Source of the DNA: Psychromonas sp. MB-3u-54
GTDB lineage: Bacteria; Pseudomonadota; Gammaproteobacteria; Enterobacterales; Psychromonadaceae
Direction of reading: 5' to 3'
NCBI RefSeq assembly: GCF_002836415.1
Contig: NZ_PJBP01000088.1
Location: 18,851-82,850 of the forward strand
Length of the DNA: 64,000 bases
Every line of letters begins with the position of its first letter. Position 1 is the stretch's first letter. The position numbers and the translations under genes are program-made. A model generated the notes under the pieces. It searched no databases and was not told the origin of the DNA. It saw nothing but the letters and a program-made list of their open reading frames with translations. This document shows positions 20,567 to 29,619 of this stretch, piece by piece.

Positions 20567-21400
20567 ATGTCGCCTTTAAGTTGTACCAAGCTCGCTTTTT
20601 CCTATGATAAAAAGCCGTTATTAACGGATATTAATTTAGACTTTAAAACCGGGCAATTTATCGGTTTAATCGGCGCCAATGGCTCGGGTAAAAGTACCCT
20701 GCTACAGCTGCTGTTAGGCTTGATAAAACAACAATCGGGGGCAGTGACCCTTAATGGGCTCGACATTCATGTGCAAAAGCGGCGCGCTATCGCCAAACAG
20801 TTAGCCTTTGTGCCGCAGTCGATTGAGCTGCCCTATGCTTTTAGCGTACAGGCTCTGGTCGCGATGGGACGAACCCCCTACCTCGGCCCCTTTGAGTTAG
20901 AAACAGCCGAAGATACCCGGCTTATTCAAGAGGCGATGCTGAAAACCGATATAATCCACCTTAAAACGCGCTTGGTAACCACCTTATCCGGTGGCGAAAA
21001 GCAGCGGGTTATTATCGCCCGCGCACTGGCTCAGCAAGCACCCACTATTTTACTCGATGAGCCGATCGCAAGCTTAGATATATGTCACCAGATAGAAACC
21101 CTGCAGTTAATACAATCATTAACCCAATCGGGAAAGTTAGCCATCACCGCACTTCATGACCTTAATCTTGCGGCAAGCTATTGTGATCGTTTAATATTGC
21201 TCGGGGAGACTGAGTTCAATAATGGCTCAGGAAAGGCTAATTCAGGGCGAACTATTATTGCAGATGGCACGCCTGAACAGGTACTTAATCATAAAAATCT
21301 AGCCACATACTTTTCCATTAATGCTGATATAATCAAAACCAATGATAAAATCAGTTTGGCAAATATCAGCCCGGTTAAAAAACATCTGGGCAACGATTAA
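20567..21400 (+). CDS. btuD: cobalamin ABC transporter ATPase
   Basis: 277 aa. Walker A GANGSGKST (about 37-45), Q-loop PQSIE, signature LSGGEKQR near 140, Walker B TILLDEP, and switch histidine in ALHDL. TPYLGPFE near 105 is typical of iron/B12 importer ATPases. It follows btuC by 13 bp. The last 40 residues (NINADIIKTNDKIS...) are a family-variable tail. Confidence 0.94.
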   Translation: MSPLSCTKLAFSYDKKPLLTDINLDFKTGQFIGLIGANGSGKSTLLQLLLGLIKQQSGAVTLNGLDIHVQKRRAIAKQLAFVPQSIELPYAFSVQALVAMGRTPYLGPFELETAEDTRLIQEAMLKTDIIHLKTRLVTTLSGGEKQRVIIARALAQQAPTILLDEPIASLDICHQIETLQLIQSLTQSGKLAITALHDLNLAASYCDRLILLGETEFNNGSGKANSGRTIIADGTPEQVLNHKNLATYFSINADIIKTNDKISLANISPVKKHLGND

Positions 21401-21454
21401 TCGTCTTTTATGTAACGCATTAGCATTAATAATAGAAATAGGAATAAATAAAGT

Positions 21455-22453
21455 ATGGCAATAGACAGCACAACCATTATCGCGGCCATTTTTTCTGTTG
21501 TGCAGCAACTCGATCAAGCGATGCCATTATGGTTTCAACAGGGTGGTCTGATAATGTGGTTGTTACTATTAACTTCTTTTTTAACCACTGTTGTCACTCT
21601 GGAGCGTTGTTTTGTTTGGCTCCATTATTACTTTAAGAAAGAACACTTGCCGCTGCTCGATTGTTTTGCCTATTTAAATAAAAAAGAAAAAACCAAAGCA
21701 CTGCTCGCATGCCAACGTTTAGATACACCGGCTTTAAATATGTTGGCATTTGGTATCAATGCCCTGCCATTTTCGCCCAATAACAAAATGGAATCCTACG
21801 CAGAACGGAAAATCCACAATATGTCCCGCGGGCAAACTTTACTCGATACCGTGATAACCCTTGCCCCGATGCTGGGCATTTTAGGCACAGTATTGGGTAT
21901 TATTCACTCTTTTAATATTCTCGGTGTACAGGGCGTCGATAATCCCACCGAGGTTGTTGCAGGTATCGCGCAGGCTTTAGTGTCAACTGCGATGGGTTTA
22001 TCGGTTGCGCTATTGGCCTTATTACCCTTTAATCTATTTCGCTCGCTACTGCAAAAACTGACGCTGCATTTGGAAGGTGTGGGCAGTGAGTTTTATCATA
22101 TTTGTCATCAAAAGAGCCTTATCACCAATGAGCTAAGTGAGATTATGAAAACTCAAGAACGAAGAAGTCGTACAGCCAAGGATAACGAGCAGGAGTTTAA
22201 GTACGCAGTGCAGAAAGACAGTGAAATGCCTTATCATTACGAGTTTAAAGAGGGGACAGATGAAGTGAAAGTTAATCTTCATGATGAGATGAGGGAGCTG
22301 CATAAAACCTCGCAGGAATCACTGGTCGAGATGTATACCAGCGCAATTAATGAAGAGAAGGAATATTTCGGCGTTGATGAGATTGAATTACAAAAGCGTC
22401 AAGACACTGACCGGCAGGTACAAAAAGAATCTTTCCGGAAAAATACTCGATGA
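21455..22453 (+). CDS. exbB: ExbB-type proton-channel protein with charged C-terminal extension
   Basis: 332 aa; ExbB is normally about 220-245 aa. Membrane segments at about 30-50, 145-165 and 185-205 and the motif LAPMLGILGTVLGI with GIAQALVSTAMGLSVAL identify the MotA/TolQ/ExbB family. Residues about 225-332 are an added hydrophilic, Glu/Lys-rich, probably helical tail (SEIMKTQERRSRTAKDNEQ...). It overlaps exbD in an ATGA junction. Energises TonB for the B12 receptor encoded upstream, by context. Confidence 0.9.
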   Translation: MAIDSTTIIAAIFSVVQQLDQAMPLWFQQGGLIMWLLLLTSFLTTVVTLERCFVWLHYYFKKEHLPLLDCFAYLNKKEKTKALLACQRLDTPALNMLAFGINALPFSPNNKMESYAERKIHNMSRGQTLLDTVITLAPMLGILGTVLGIIHSFNILGVQGVDNPTEVVAGIAQALVSTAMGLSVALLALLPFNLFRSLLQKLTLHLEGVGSEFYHICHQKSLITNELSEIMKTQERRSRTAKDNEQEFKYAVQKDSEMPYHYEFKEGTDEVKVNLHDEMRELHKTSQESLVEMYTSAINEEKEYFGVDEIELQKRQDTDRQVQKESFRKNTR

Positions 22454-22863
22454 AATTAAGCAAGAAAGGTTTGCAACAACCGGCCCGATTTGAGTTACTA
22501 CCTTTGCTTGATGTTATTTTTTTATTACTGATTTTTTTTGTTTTTGTCATGCTTAAAATGACCATGCAAAGCAGTATTAATATTGAATTACCGCAGTTAG
22601 TTGATAACAGCCAACAAACGGAGGAGCTATTAATTATTAGTATAAACAACAAAAATCAGATTTTTATTAATGATAAAATAACCACAGAAGCGCTAATGTT
22701 GGCGCAAGTTATGACCTTGCAAAAAGAGAAAAAAGAGCAGAAATCACCCATATTGATACGTGGTGACAAAAAATCCGATTTAGGTGTCGCTTTATCAATT
22801 TTGGATAAACTACGCTTGTCCGGATTCCAACAGGTTGCTTTTGCAACCGAAAAAGACCAGTGA
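22450..22863 (+). CDS. exbD: ExbD-type energy-coupling protein
   Basis: 137 aa. One N-terminal membrane segment (about 15-38) with the essential acidic residue in LLPLLDVIFLLLIFF (Asp22), then a small periplasmic domain ending in RLSGFQQVAFATEK. Known partner of ExbB in the proton-driven TonB motor. ATG overlaps the exbB stop; tonB follows 15 bp later. Confidence 0.94.
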   Translation: MKLSKKGLQQPARFELLPLLDVIFLLLIFFVFVMLKMTMQSSINIELPQLVDNSQQTEELLIISINNKNQIFINDKITTEALMLAQVMTLQKEKKEQKSPILIRGDKKSDLGVALSILDKLRLSGFQQVAFATEKDQ

Positions 22864-22878
22864 GAGTGATGGTGGCGC

Positions 22879-23706
22879 ATGAAAACGACTAGCTTTTATT
22901 TCCCCTTTTTTATTATCAGCCTTGTTTTATATGGTTTTATTTTTCTTTCTATTGATCAACCCAAGCGCATCACAACACCGCCACTCAATTCCGGAAAGCA
23001 ATCAATTCAAGTCCAGTTTATTTCCCAACCTGACAAACTGGAGGAGCAATCCACCCGCCAGGAAACAGTCGTTGCGTCGCGGCCAGAAGTAGAAAAAGTT
23101 GCACAAGCGCTAGAAACTCAGCCAAAAAAGACAGCAAAAAGCTTAATGCTGTCTGAATCAGACGTTAAGTTAAGAAAGCAGACCTTAATGAAAAGTATTG
23201 CACAGCCCGGCACCGATAATGTGGCGAATTTAAAAGCAGCCGTTTTTCACCAGAAACCGGCAATGGACAAAATAATTACCAAGGAAAAAGAGCAACCGAG
23301 TAAAATCGAAAAAAGCCCCGAAGTCACCCTCTTACCGCCAACAAGCAGCAGCGCGACAAAGAAGGCGGTTGTAAAAAAATCCCCTCCGGAAAACAGCCCA
23401 TCTCCCATTAGCAGCACAGAAAATCAAGGCGTATTGCAGGAAGCTATTGTTGTTTCCGGTCGCAAACCCGTCTACCCGCAACGCGCTATTTTGCGTAACC
23501 AGCAAGGCCGGGTAGTAGTAAAATTAATAGTCACCAAAAAAGGTCGGCCCAAAAACCCTAAGATACTGACTTCTAGCGGATTTTCCCTTTTGGATGATGC
23601 TGTACTGGCATTTATTAACCAAGAATTATTTATGCCCGCGCTGCAGGGCGAGGATAAAGTGATTTCAGAACAACTTTTTGCTTTCCGGTTTGAACTTAAT
23701 GAGTGA
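22879..23706 (+). CDS. tonB: TonB protein dedicated to the cobalamin operon
   Basis: 275 aa. N-terminal membrane anchor (about 6-24), a long Lys/Pro/Ser-rich periplasmic linker, and a C-terminal TonB domain from about 190 (GRKPVYPQRAILRNQQGRV, with the YP motif; then GFSLLDDAVLAFI). It transmits the ExbBD motor force to the receptor's TonB box. Presence of its own tonB-exbBD set in a riboswitch-controlled unit suggests the set serves B12 uptake mainly. Confidence 0.92.
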   Translation: MKTTSFYFPFFIISLVLYGFIFLSIDQPKRITTPPLNSGKQSIQVQFISQPDKLEEQSTRQETVVASRPEVEKVAQALETQPKKTAKSLMLSESDVKLRKQTLMKSIAQPGTDNVANLKAAVFHQKPAMDKIITKEKEQPSKIEKSPEVTLLPPTSSSATKKAVVKKSPPENSPSPISSTENQGVLQEAIVVSGRKPVYPQRAILRNQQGRVVVKLIVTKKGRPKNPKILTSSGFSLLDDAVLAFINQELFMPALQGEDKVISEQLFAFRFELNE

Positions 23707-23880
23707 TCCACTGAATGGCTGAATACAACGCACACCTTAAGCGCTAAAAACCTGAATGAAGAGCGGGCTAAACTTGCCTATTTTCGATTCGGCATAAGCA
23801 TTAATTAAAATGCCCAGCAAACTACTTGAAGAGAGAATATTGACTGTCGATGGGATAGACAGGATTATAACTGTTTAATA

Positions 23881-23913
23881 AAAAACCGCTTAATGGTAAC
23901 TTAAGCGGTTTTT
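23881..23913 (+). terminator. terminator of the cobalamin operon
   Basis: A 13-bp stem (AAAAACCGCTTAA with its complement), a 7-nt loop, then a T run. It lies between tonB and the convergent oxidoreductase gene and can work both ways. Confidence 0.85.
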
Positions 23914-23941
23914 TTATTGACGATATAAATTAAATTATCGG

Positions 23942-24985
23942 TTATTGTAAATTATCAGGTCCGACTCGGACTATTAACTTACCGAAGTTTTCACCCTGCA
24001 GCAGCCCGATAAAGGCAGATGGCGCATTCTCTAAACCATCGACAATCTGCTCTTTATATTTAATTTTTCCGACACTTACCCATTCACTCATCGCTTCACT
24101 GAATTCATTATAACGATCACCATAATCGTCAAAAACAATAAAACCCTGCGCTTTAATACGCTTCACTAACAAAGTACCCATCAGCATAGAAAGTCTATCG
24201 GGACCATCAGGAAGCTCGGTGGCGTTATATTGCGAGATCAAACCACAGACTGGAATCCGTGCTTTCGTATTTAATAATGGGAAAACGGCATCAAAAACCT
24301 TACCGCCGACATTTTCAAAGTAGACATCAATACCATGATCGCAGGCCTCGCTTAATTGCTCCGCTAAATTTTCCGATTTATGATCCAGACAAAAATCAAA
24401 ACCCAGCTGCTCAACCGCGTACTGGCACTTTTCTGCACCGCCCGCAATCCCGACCACTTTACAGCCTTTTAATTTAGCGATTTGTCCTACTAAGCTACCG
24501 ACTGCGCCGGTCGCTGCGGCAACCACCACGGTTTCACCGGCCTGCGGCTGACCAATATCCAGTAAGCCCATATAAGCCGTTAAACCGGGCATGCCTAAAA
24601 CACCCAGCGCATAGGATCGATGGGTCAAACTGGCATCAATTTTAAGCAGCCCCTGACCGTCAGAGACCGCATAATCTTGCCATCCGGCAAATGCGACAAC
24701 CCAACCCCCTACTGCAAAATCGGCATTAAGTGACTGTTCAATACGGCATACTGTCCCACCGACCATAGGATCCCCAACCGCCACAGGTGGCGCATAGGAT
24801 TTGGCATCGCTCATACGACCACGCATATAAGGATCTAAAGAAAGATAGACGCTGCGTAATAACACCTCGCCCTGTTTAATGGCAGGGATAGCTGTTTCAA
24901 CCAGATTAAAATCACCGCGGACGGGTGCGCCAACCGGACGTGACCCTAATAAGAATTGGCGGTTGACTAGTTTAGTTTGACTCAT
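23942..24985 (-). CDS. curA: NADPH-dependent medium-chain reductase, CurA/YncB-like
   Basis: 347 aa. Zinc-independent MDR family reducing activated double bonds of enones such as curcumin or lipid-derived alkenals. Landmarks: SLDPYMRGRM (about 49-58), the nucleotide loop AATGAVGSLVGQIAKLKG (about 154-171), and YFENVGG near 222. No catalytic zinc cysteines are seen, as expected. It is downstream of the YqhD-like gene on the same strand across a 113-bp gap with a strong hairpin, so it probably also has its own control. Confidence 0.9.
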   Translation of the reverse strand: MSQTKLVNRQFLLGSRPVGAPVRGDFNLVETAIPAIKQGEVLLRSVYLSLDPYMRGRMSDAKSYAPPVAVGDPMVGGTVCRIEQSLNADFAVGGWVVAFAGWQDYAVSDGQGLLKIDASLTHRSYALGVLGMPGLTAYMGLLDIGQPQAGETVVVAAATGAVGSLVGQIAKLKGCKVVGIAGGAEKCQYAVEQLGFDFCLDHKSENLAEQLSEACDHGIDVYFENVGGKVFDAVFPLLNTKARIPVCGLISQYNATELPDGPDRLSMLMGTLLVKRIKAQGFIVFDDYGDRYNEFSEAMSEWVSVGKIKYKEQIVDGLENAPSAFIGLLQGENFGKLIVRVGPDNLQ

Positions 24986-25027
24986 AAAGGATTCCTATCG
25001 GTGCTGGGGTATCTTTCCACTTTAATA

Positions 25028-25066
25028 GGGAGAGTTTTCAGCCATAACAGCGCTGAAAACTCTCCC
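25028..25066 (-). terminator. 15-bp hairpin between yqhD-like and curA-like genes
   Basis: GGGAGAGTTTTCAGC pairs exactly with its complement across a 9-nt loop. The T run on the minus strand is weak, so this may be an intrinsic terminator or an mRNA-stability hairpin. Confidence 0.6.
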
Positions 25067-25098
25067 CGAATAAAGTATCAAGAAATAGAAAATGATTA

Positions 25099-26256
25099 TT
25101 AACTTGCTTGTTCTAATATTTGGCGACTGATTTCAAGGTTAATGTCTTTCGTTTCACCTAAAGCCACCATGCCATGACCTTCCAGATTAGCCATTAGAAT
25201 ATCAATATCTGCAGCGCCTAATTCGATATCTGACAAATGAACAGGCATAGCCATCTGCTTGAAAAAATCTTCCGTTAGTGCGATAGCTTGATCAATTTTC
25301 TGCTCTTCACTGCCCTGGGTGATATGCCAAACACGCTCTGCATATTGCAGCAGTTTTTCATGTTTTGCTGTCCGGCGCACTTTCATTACCGCAGGTAAAA
25401 CAATCGACAGAGTACGGGCATGGTCAATCTCGTAAGCGCCCGTCAGCTCATGGCCTATCATATGGGTAGCCCAATCCTGCGGTACACCGGCACCAATCAG
25501 ACCATTTAATGCCATAGTGGCAGACCACATAATATTAGCGCGGACGTCAAGATTATCTTTAGTTTCTGGTTGCAGCGCTTTAGGCCCCTCTTCAATCAAG
25601 GTTTGTAATAGACCTTCCGCAAAACGGTCTTGTACTTTTCCATTAACATTATAGGTAAGATACTGCTCCATCGTATGGATAAACGCATCCACCACACCGT
25701 TACTGATTTGTCGATCCGATAACGACAAGGTGACTGCGGGATCTAACACGGCAAATTGCGGGCGCACAGCAGGGCTCATAAAGGGTAGTTTATTACCATC
25801 GCGTGTTACCACGGCGTTAGCATTCGTTTCTGAACCGGTTGCCGGTAAGGTCAGCACAACACCGATCGGCAAGGCACTTTCTATCGGCTGTTGTTTAGCC
25901 AGAATATCCCAGGGATCATCGCCCGTAAACAGCGCCGCTGCCGCAATAAATTTACAACCGTCAGCCACGGAACCGCCACCAACAGCCATTATATAATCTA
26001 TATCATGCTTCTTAATCACGGCCTGTGCTTTCATTAAAGTATCGTACTTTGGATTAGGCTCAATGCCTGAAAATTCAAACCAAGTATGATCTTTTAACGC
26101 ATTGACCACTTGATCATAAACGCCATTATTTTTTATGGAACCACCACCATAAACAACTAAAACCTTGGCATCCTTTGGGATCTCGGTAGAGAGTTTATCG
26201 ATTTGACCTTCACCAAAATGAATACGTGTCTGATTTTGAAAACTGAAATTTAACAT
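25099..26256 (-). CDS. yqhD: NADPH-dependent aldehyde reductase, iron-type ADH (YqhD-like)
   Basis: 385 aa, the length of E. coli YqhD. Group III metal-dependent alcohol dehydrogenase; reduces short reactive aldehydes. The GGGS nucleotide motif is AVGGGSVADGCKF (about 91-103); metal ligands fit DAFIHTMEQY (Asp and His near 192-196) and ATHMIGHEL plus EIDHAR (His near 262-280). Neighbours of DJ-1 and CurA type suggest a carbonyl-stress group under the divergent LysR regulator; that is inference. Confidence 0.92.
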   Translation of the reverse strand: MLNFSFQNQTRIHFGEGQIDKLSTEIPKDAKVLVVYGGGSIKNNGVYDQVVNALKDHTWFEFSGIEPNPKYDTLMKAQAVIKKHDIDYIMAVGGGSVADGCKFIAAAALFTGDDPWDILAKQQPIESALPIGVVLTLPATGSETNANAVVTRDGNKLPFMSPAVRPQFAVLDPAVTLSLSDRQISNGVVDAFIHTMEQYLTYNVNGKVQDRFAEGLLQTLIEEGPKALQPETKDNLDVRANIMWSATMALNGLIGAGVPQDWATHMIGHELTGAYEIDHARTLSIVLPAVMKVRRTAKHEKLLQYAERVWHITQGSEEQKIDQAIALTEDFFKQMAMPVHLSDIELGAADIDILMANLEGHGMVALGETKDINLEISRQILEQAS

Positions 26257-26278
26257 ATTACTTCCTACTGTTTATTGG

Positions 26279-26312
26279 CAATGTGAGCAACTTAGTTTAG
26301 TTGCTCACATTG
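26279..26312 (-). terminator. hairpin after the DJ-1/PfpI gene
   Basis: A 13-bp perfect stem (CAATGTGAGCAAC and its complement) with an 8-nt loop between the DJ-1-like and YqhD-like genes. The T run is short. Confidence 0.6.
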
Positions 26313-26345
26313 AAATTTCTCTAATTTAATCGGCTATTATTTAAG

Positions 26346-27041
26346 CTACTTTTGTGTCGTCAGGTGCTTCATTAATTTTTCTGCAACCAAGGCTGAACTG
26401 GCCGGGTTTTGTCCCGAAATAATCAGTCCGTCCTGTACCGCAAAGGCTGACCAATCGGCACCTTTTTGATATTCTGCGCCGCGTTTAACGAGTTCATCTT
26501 CTAATAAAAAAGGCACAATATCAGTTAACTGTACGGCTTCTTCTTCGCTATTGGTAAAACCTGAAACGACTTTACCTTTAACTGCAAACTCGCCGTCAGG
26601 GCTTTTAACATTAAGCAACGCAGCAGTCGCATGACAGACGGCAGCAACAGGTTTGTTAGCGGTTAAAAATGATTCAATCAAGCTAATTGAATCAGCATTT
26701 TCCGTCAAGTCCCATAATGGGCCGTGACCACCAGGGTAGAAAACAGTGTCATAATCCGCTGCATTAATATCTGCTAACACTTTAGTGTTCTTTAATTGCA
26801 GCTGCGCGTCGCTGTCTTTGGCAAAACGGCGAGTTGAGTCACTTTGAAAATCTTCGGTATCACTGTTTGGATCGATAGGTGGCTGTCCACCAGCTGGTGA
26901 AGCCAGAGTAATTTCGACCCCTGCATCTTTAAAAATATAATAAGGTGCGGCAAACTCTTCTATCCAAAACCCAGTTTTATTGCCCGTATTGCCCAGTTCA
27001 GAGTGTGAAGTTAATACCATTAATATTTTCTTAGCATTCAT
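26346..27041 (-). CDS. DJ-1/PfpI (Hsp31-like) protein
   Basis: 231 aa. Type 1 glutamine amidotransferase-like fold; the nucleophile elbow is AAVCHATAALLN with the Cys at about residue 136. PGGHGPLWDL near 105 carries the usual His, and a Glu (WIEEFAAPYY near 28) completes the site seen in Hsp31-type glyoxalases. Known relatives turn methylglyoxal into lactate or act as holdases. It is first of a leftward carbonyl-stress group and divergent from a LysR regulator. Confidence 0.87.
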   Translation of the reverse strand: MNAKKILMVLTSHSELGNTGNKTGFWIEEFAAPYYIFKDAGVEITLASPAGGQPPIDPNSDTEDFQSDSTRRFAKDSDAQLQLKNTKVLADINAADYDTVFYPGGHGPLWDLTENADSISLIESFLTANKPVAAVCHATAALLNVKSPDGEFAVKGKVVSGFTNSEEEAVQLTDIVPFLLEDELVKRGAEYQKGADWSAFAVQDGLIISGQNPASSALVAEKLMKHLTTQK

Positions 27042-27196
27042 ATTTTTAATCCTTTTATGTAATCTTAAATAGATTGTGTGTGATTAATTGACCTGAACAG
27101 TGTATGCCCGTGTAGTAATTTTAACAATGCAGACATAATTGACATCATTGTTTCAATTATTGATACAATACCCTTCTTTATTAGCACTGAAGAGAA
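27042..27196. promoter_or_regulatory. divergent control region, DJ-1 gene / LysR gene
   Basis: 155 bp between two opposed starts. It contains an interrupted dyad around 27131-27160 (AATTGACATC...TCAATTATTGATACAAT), the kind of T-N11-A site LysR proteins bind. The exact operator is not determined. Confidence 0.5.
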
Positions 27197-28120
27197 ATGA
27201 TGGACATTTCATTTGAGCAACTCAAAAGTATGATTGTTTTTGCCCGAGTAGTAGAGCAAGGCAGTTTAAGTGCCGCGGCCAAACATATCGGTTTATCGCG
27301 TGCTGTGGTGAGTTACCACATTAAAAAGCTTGAAACCCATTTAGCTATTAAGCTGCTTAATCGCTCCACGCGATCTATTACCTTAACGGAAGCGGGTTCA
27401 CAATATTACCAACGCTGCAGGGTGATTGCCGAGCAGGCATCGGCCGCCCAGCAGCAGATTGAAAATTTAAAAAATGAACCAGAAGGCTTGTTAAAAATAA
27501 CCTGTCCGGTCAATTTGGGTCTGCAGATCATCGTTCCGGCATTAAATGCTTTTCGAACGCTTTACCCTAAAATCGATCTGGATTTGAAACTCACCGATGA
27601 AGTCGTGAATGTTATTAAGGAGGGGATCGATCTTGCTGTTCGCGGTGCCCCCTTACCGGATTCGGGTTTGCAGGCCAGTAAACTTTTCAGTCTAAGCACC
27701 TGTTTATGTGGCGCACCCGCGTATTTTAAAAAGCACGGTTATCCGACCACCCCTGCTCATTTAACTGCCCATGAGTGGGTTATCTACAAACTCACCTCCA
27801 GTACGATCGAGTTAAGCAAAGGTAATCGCTCATTTAGTATCAAAGTCAAAGGGGGGATCAGTACTAATAATGCCGCCGCACGCACCGCTTTTGTTGAAGG
27901 CGGGCATGGGTTAGGCCGTATTCCAATCTATGATGCCTGGCCAAAAATACAGGCAGGCACTCTGGAATCAGTGCTTGGTGAATACCAACTTAATGATATT
28001 GATCTTTATGGTGTATTTCCATCCGGTGGCGCGGAATCTAAAAAATTGCGCTTATTAATTGATTATTTAAAAACTTTTTTCGGGCAGTACAAGGATCTGG
28101 CTCAGGGTCTTAAATTGTAA
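27197..28120 (+). CDS. LysR-family transcriptional regulator
   Basis: 307 aa. Winged helix-turn-helix in residues 8-65 (GSLSAAAKHIGLSRAVVSYHIKKLE, given here in part) followed by a periplasmic-binding-like effector domain starting near 92 (GLLKITCPVNLG). This is the AaeR/DsdC-like size class. Two adjacent ATG codons (27197, 27200) are possible. Divergent from the DJ-1/YqhD/CurA genes, which are its likely targets; the effector is unknown but a reactive carbonyl or quinone is a fair guess. Confidence 0.9.
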   Translation: MMDISFEQLKSMIVFARVVEQGSLSAAAKHIGLSRAVVSYHIKKLETHLAIKLLNRSTRSITLTEAGSQYYQRCRVIAEQASAAQQQIENLKNEPEGLLKITCPVNLGLQIIVPALNAFRTLYPKIDLDLKLTDEVVNVIKEGIDLAVRGAPLPDSGLQASKLFSLSTCLCGAPAYFKKHGYPTTPAHLTAHEWVIYKLTSSTIELSKGNRSFSIKVKGGISTNNAAARTAFVEGGHGLGRIPIYDAWPKIQAGTLESVLGEYQLNDIDLYGVFPSGGAESKKLRLLIDYLKTFFGQYKDLAQGLKL

Positions 28121-28289
28121 AACTCGGCTTACTAGAAAATACGCGGCTGCTGACCGGCATTAACGCGCGATCTTCGTTATGCTGGACAATAAATTAGAGT
28201 ATTACTCTTTTCCATTCACAAAGAAGACTGCGGCCTTGTTAATATTTCACACTACAATTTAAGTTATTTTTTTTAATAGACAATCAGCA

Positions 28290-29093
28290 TTAAATAGCCA
28301 GTTCTATAGTACCTTTAAAGGTCTTTTCTATAAAATCACGAATCGCTTGAGACTGATAAATTTCTACAAACTTTTTGTAACTGGCATTGTTTTTGTCTTC
28401 GGCTCTTACGGTAATCACCATTAAGGCTAACGGTGCATCTTGCGGCTCAAGAAAAATGCCTTCTTTTTGAGGATTTAAGCCGGCTGACATGACGTAATTC
28501 ATAGTGATTGCTGCTGCATCCACATCGTCTAAACTTCTTGGTAATTGCGCCGCTTCAAGTTCAACAAATTCGAGATGCTTTGGATTCTCAACTATATCCT
28601 TAATGCTCGCTTCATAACCGACATTGGGTTTTAGTGTAATTAGTTTTGAATCAGCTAAAAGAAGGAGACCTCTTCCTCCGTTAGTCGGGTCGTTAGGAAT
28701 TGCAATGAGAGCATTATCAGGAAGATCCGTAAGGGAATGATATTTAGCCGAGTAGAGCCCCATGCGCATAAGAATAGATTTTCCGATAGGAACCAGATGC
28801 GTATCATTATTACTATTGTAGCTATCTAAAAAAGGTTGATGCTGAAAACTATTAATATCTAAACTACCGCCAGCTAATGCTGAATTGGGGGTGATATAAT
28901 CTGAAAATTCGATGACTTCAACTGTTAGCCCTTGTTTTGCCGCTTCCTTAGCGACAGCTTCAACCACTTGAGCATGAGGGCCTACCGTCGCACCGACCTT
29001 TAATATTGCACTGTTTTCTTGACTACAAGCCGTTAAGCCAATGAAAAGAAAGATAACGAATACCCATTGATTTACTCTTTTATATTGCTTCAT
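28290..29093 (-). CDS. metQ: MetQ/NlpA-family methionine-binding lipoprotein, orphan
   Basis: 267 aa from ATG 29093, chosen because GGAG lies 6 nt upstream; an in-frame ATG at 29105 has no ribosome site. Signal peptide with lipobox LTAC. The mature part matches the NLPA family: VGATVGPHAQVVEAVA, NSFQHQPFLDSY, AIPNDPTNGGRGLLLL and a C-terminal AITMNYVMSAG region. MetN and MetI genes are absent here, so the transporter core must be elsewhere. Methionine regulation is supported by MetJ boxes upstream. Confidence 0.92.
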   Translation of the reverse strand: MKQYKRVNQWVFVIFLFIGLTACSQENSAILKVGATVGPHAQVVEAVAKEAAKQGLTVEVIEFSDYITPNSALAGGSLDINSFQHQPFLDSYNSNNDTHLVPIGKSILMRMGLYSAKYHSLTDLPDNALIAIPNDPTNGGRGLLLLADSKLITLKPNVGYEASIKDIVENPKHLEFVELEAAQLPRSLDDVDAAAITMNYVMSAGLNPQKEGIFLEPQDAPLALMVITVRAEDKNNASYKKFVEIYQSQAIRDFIEKTFKGTIELAI

Positions 29094-29119
29094 AACATTC
29101 TCCATACCAACTGCAAAAT

Positions 29120-29135
29120 GGACGTTTAGACGTCT
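29120..29135 (-). promoter_or_regulatory. MetJ operator (two adjacent met boxes)
   Basis: Two contiguous 8-bp boxes, GGACGTTT and AGACGTCT, the second an exact match to the MetJ consensus, lie about 27-42 bp upstream of the metQ start. MetJ with S-adenosylmethionine binds such tandem boxes cooperatively to repress methionine genes. Confidence 0.85.
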
Positions 29136-29260
29136 AAATGCCCATCATATCATTACTTAAATAAGACGCACCTGTTTTTCTAATGTTGTTTAACCGGCAG
29201 GATATTTAAGTTTTGCAGATGGAAAAGTTAAATTTAATCAATATACTCCGATGACTAAAG

Positions 29261-29609
29261 CGCTAGTGTCTTCGGACTTAAGTTTGTTACAAAAAATGCA
29301 CCACGCATCAAAATGAATGTTCGTATTTATGATCAAGTGTGCGTGGTGATTTTTGTAACAAACTTAAAAGCACTACCACAGAGAACACAGAGTAAAGGCT
29401 AAAATAGTTGTAGGGTGCATTCTATGCACCGCAAGCATTGGCAATTGGTGCGCGGAGCGCACCCCACAGAGGGCAGCGCCACACAGAGTAAAGACGCCGA
29501 TATAAGTCCGCGTAAATAATCTAATTGTCCAACCCTTTTCTATTGAACGGGATGATGAAATTAGATCATGAATATATAATGCAAACTTAGGTCCGATAGC
29601 ACTAGTCGC
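29261..29609. mobile_element. MITE-like element, about 350 bp, with nested hairpin
   Basis: The ends are inverted: left CTAGTGTCTTCGGACTTAAG..., right (complement) CTAGTGCTATCGGACCTAAG..., agreeing at 20 of 24 positions. Inside, at 29279-29365, lies a near-perfect hairpin with arms TAAGTTTGTTACAAAAA...CACCACGCA. A GTGCATTCTATGCACC palindrome and a CACAGAGAACACAGAG motif follow. No coding capacity. It fills most of the 526-bp space between metQ and the lrp-like gene. Confidence 0.65.
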
Positions 29610-29619
29610 GAAAAATAAC

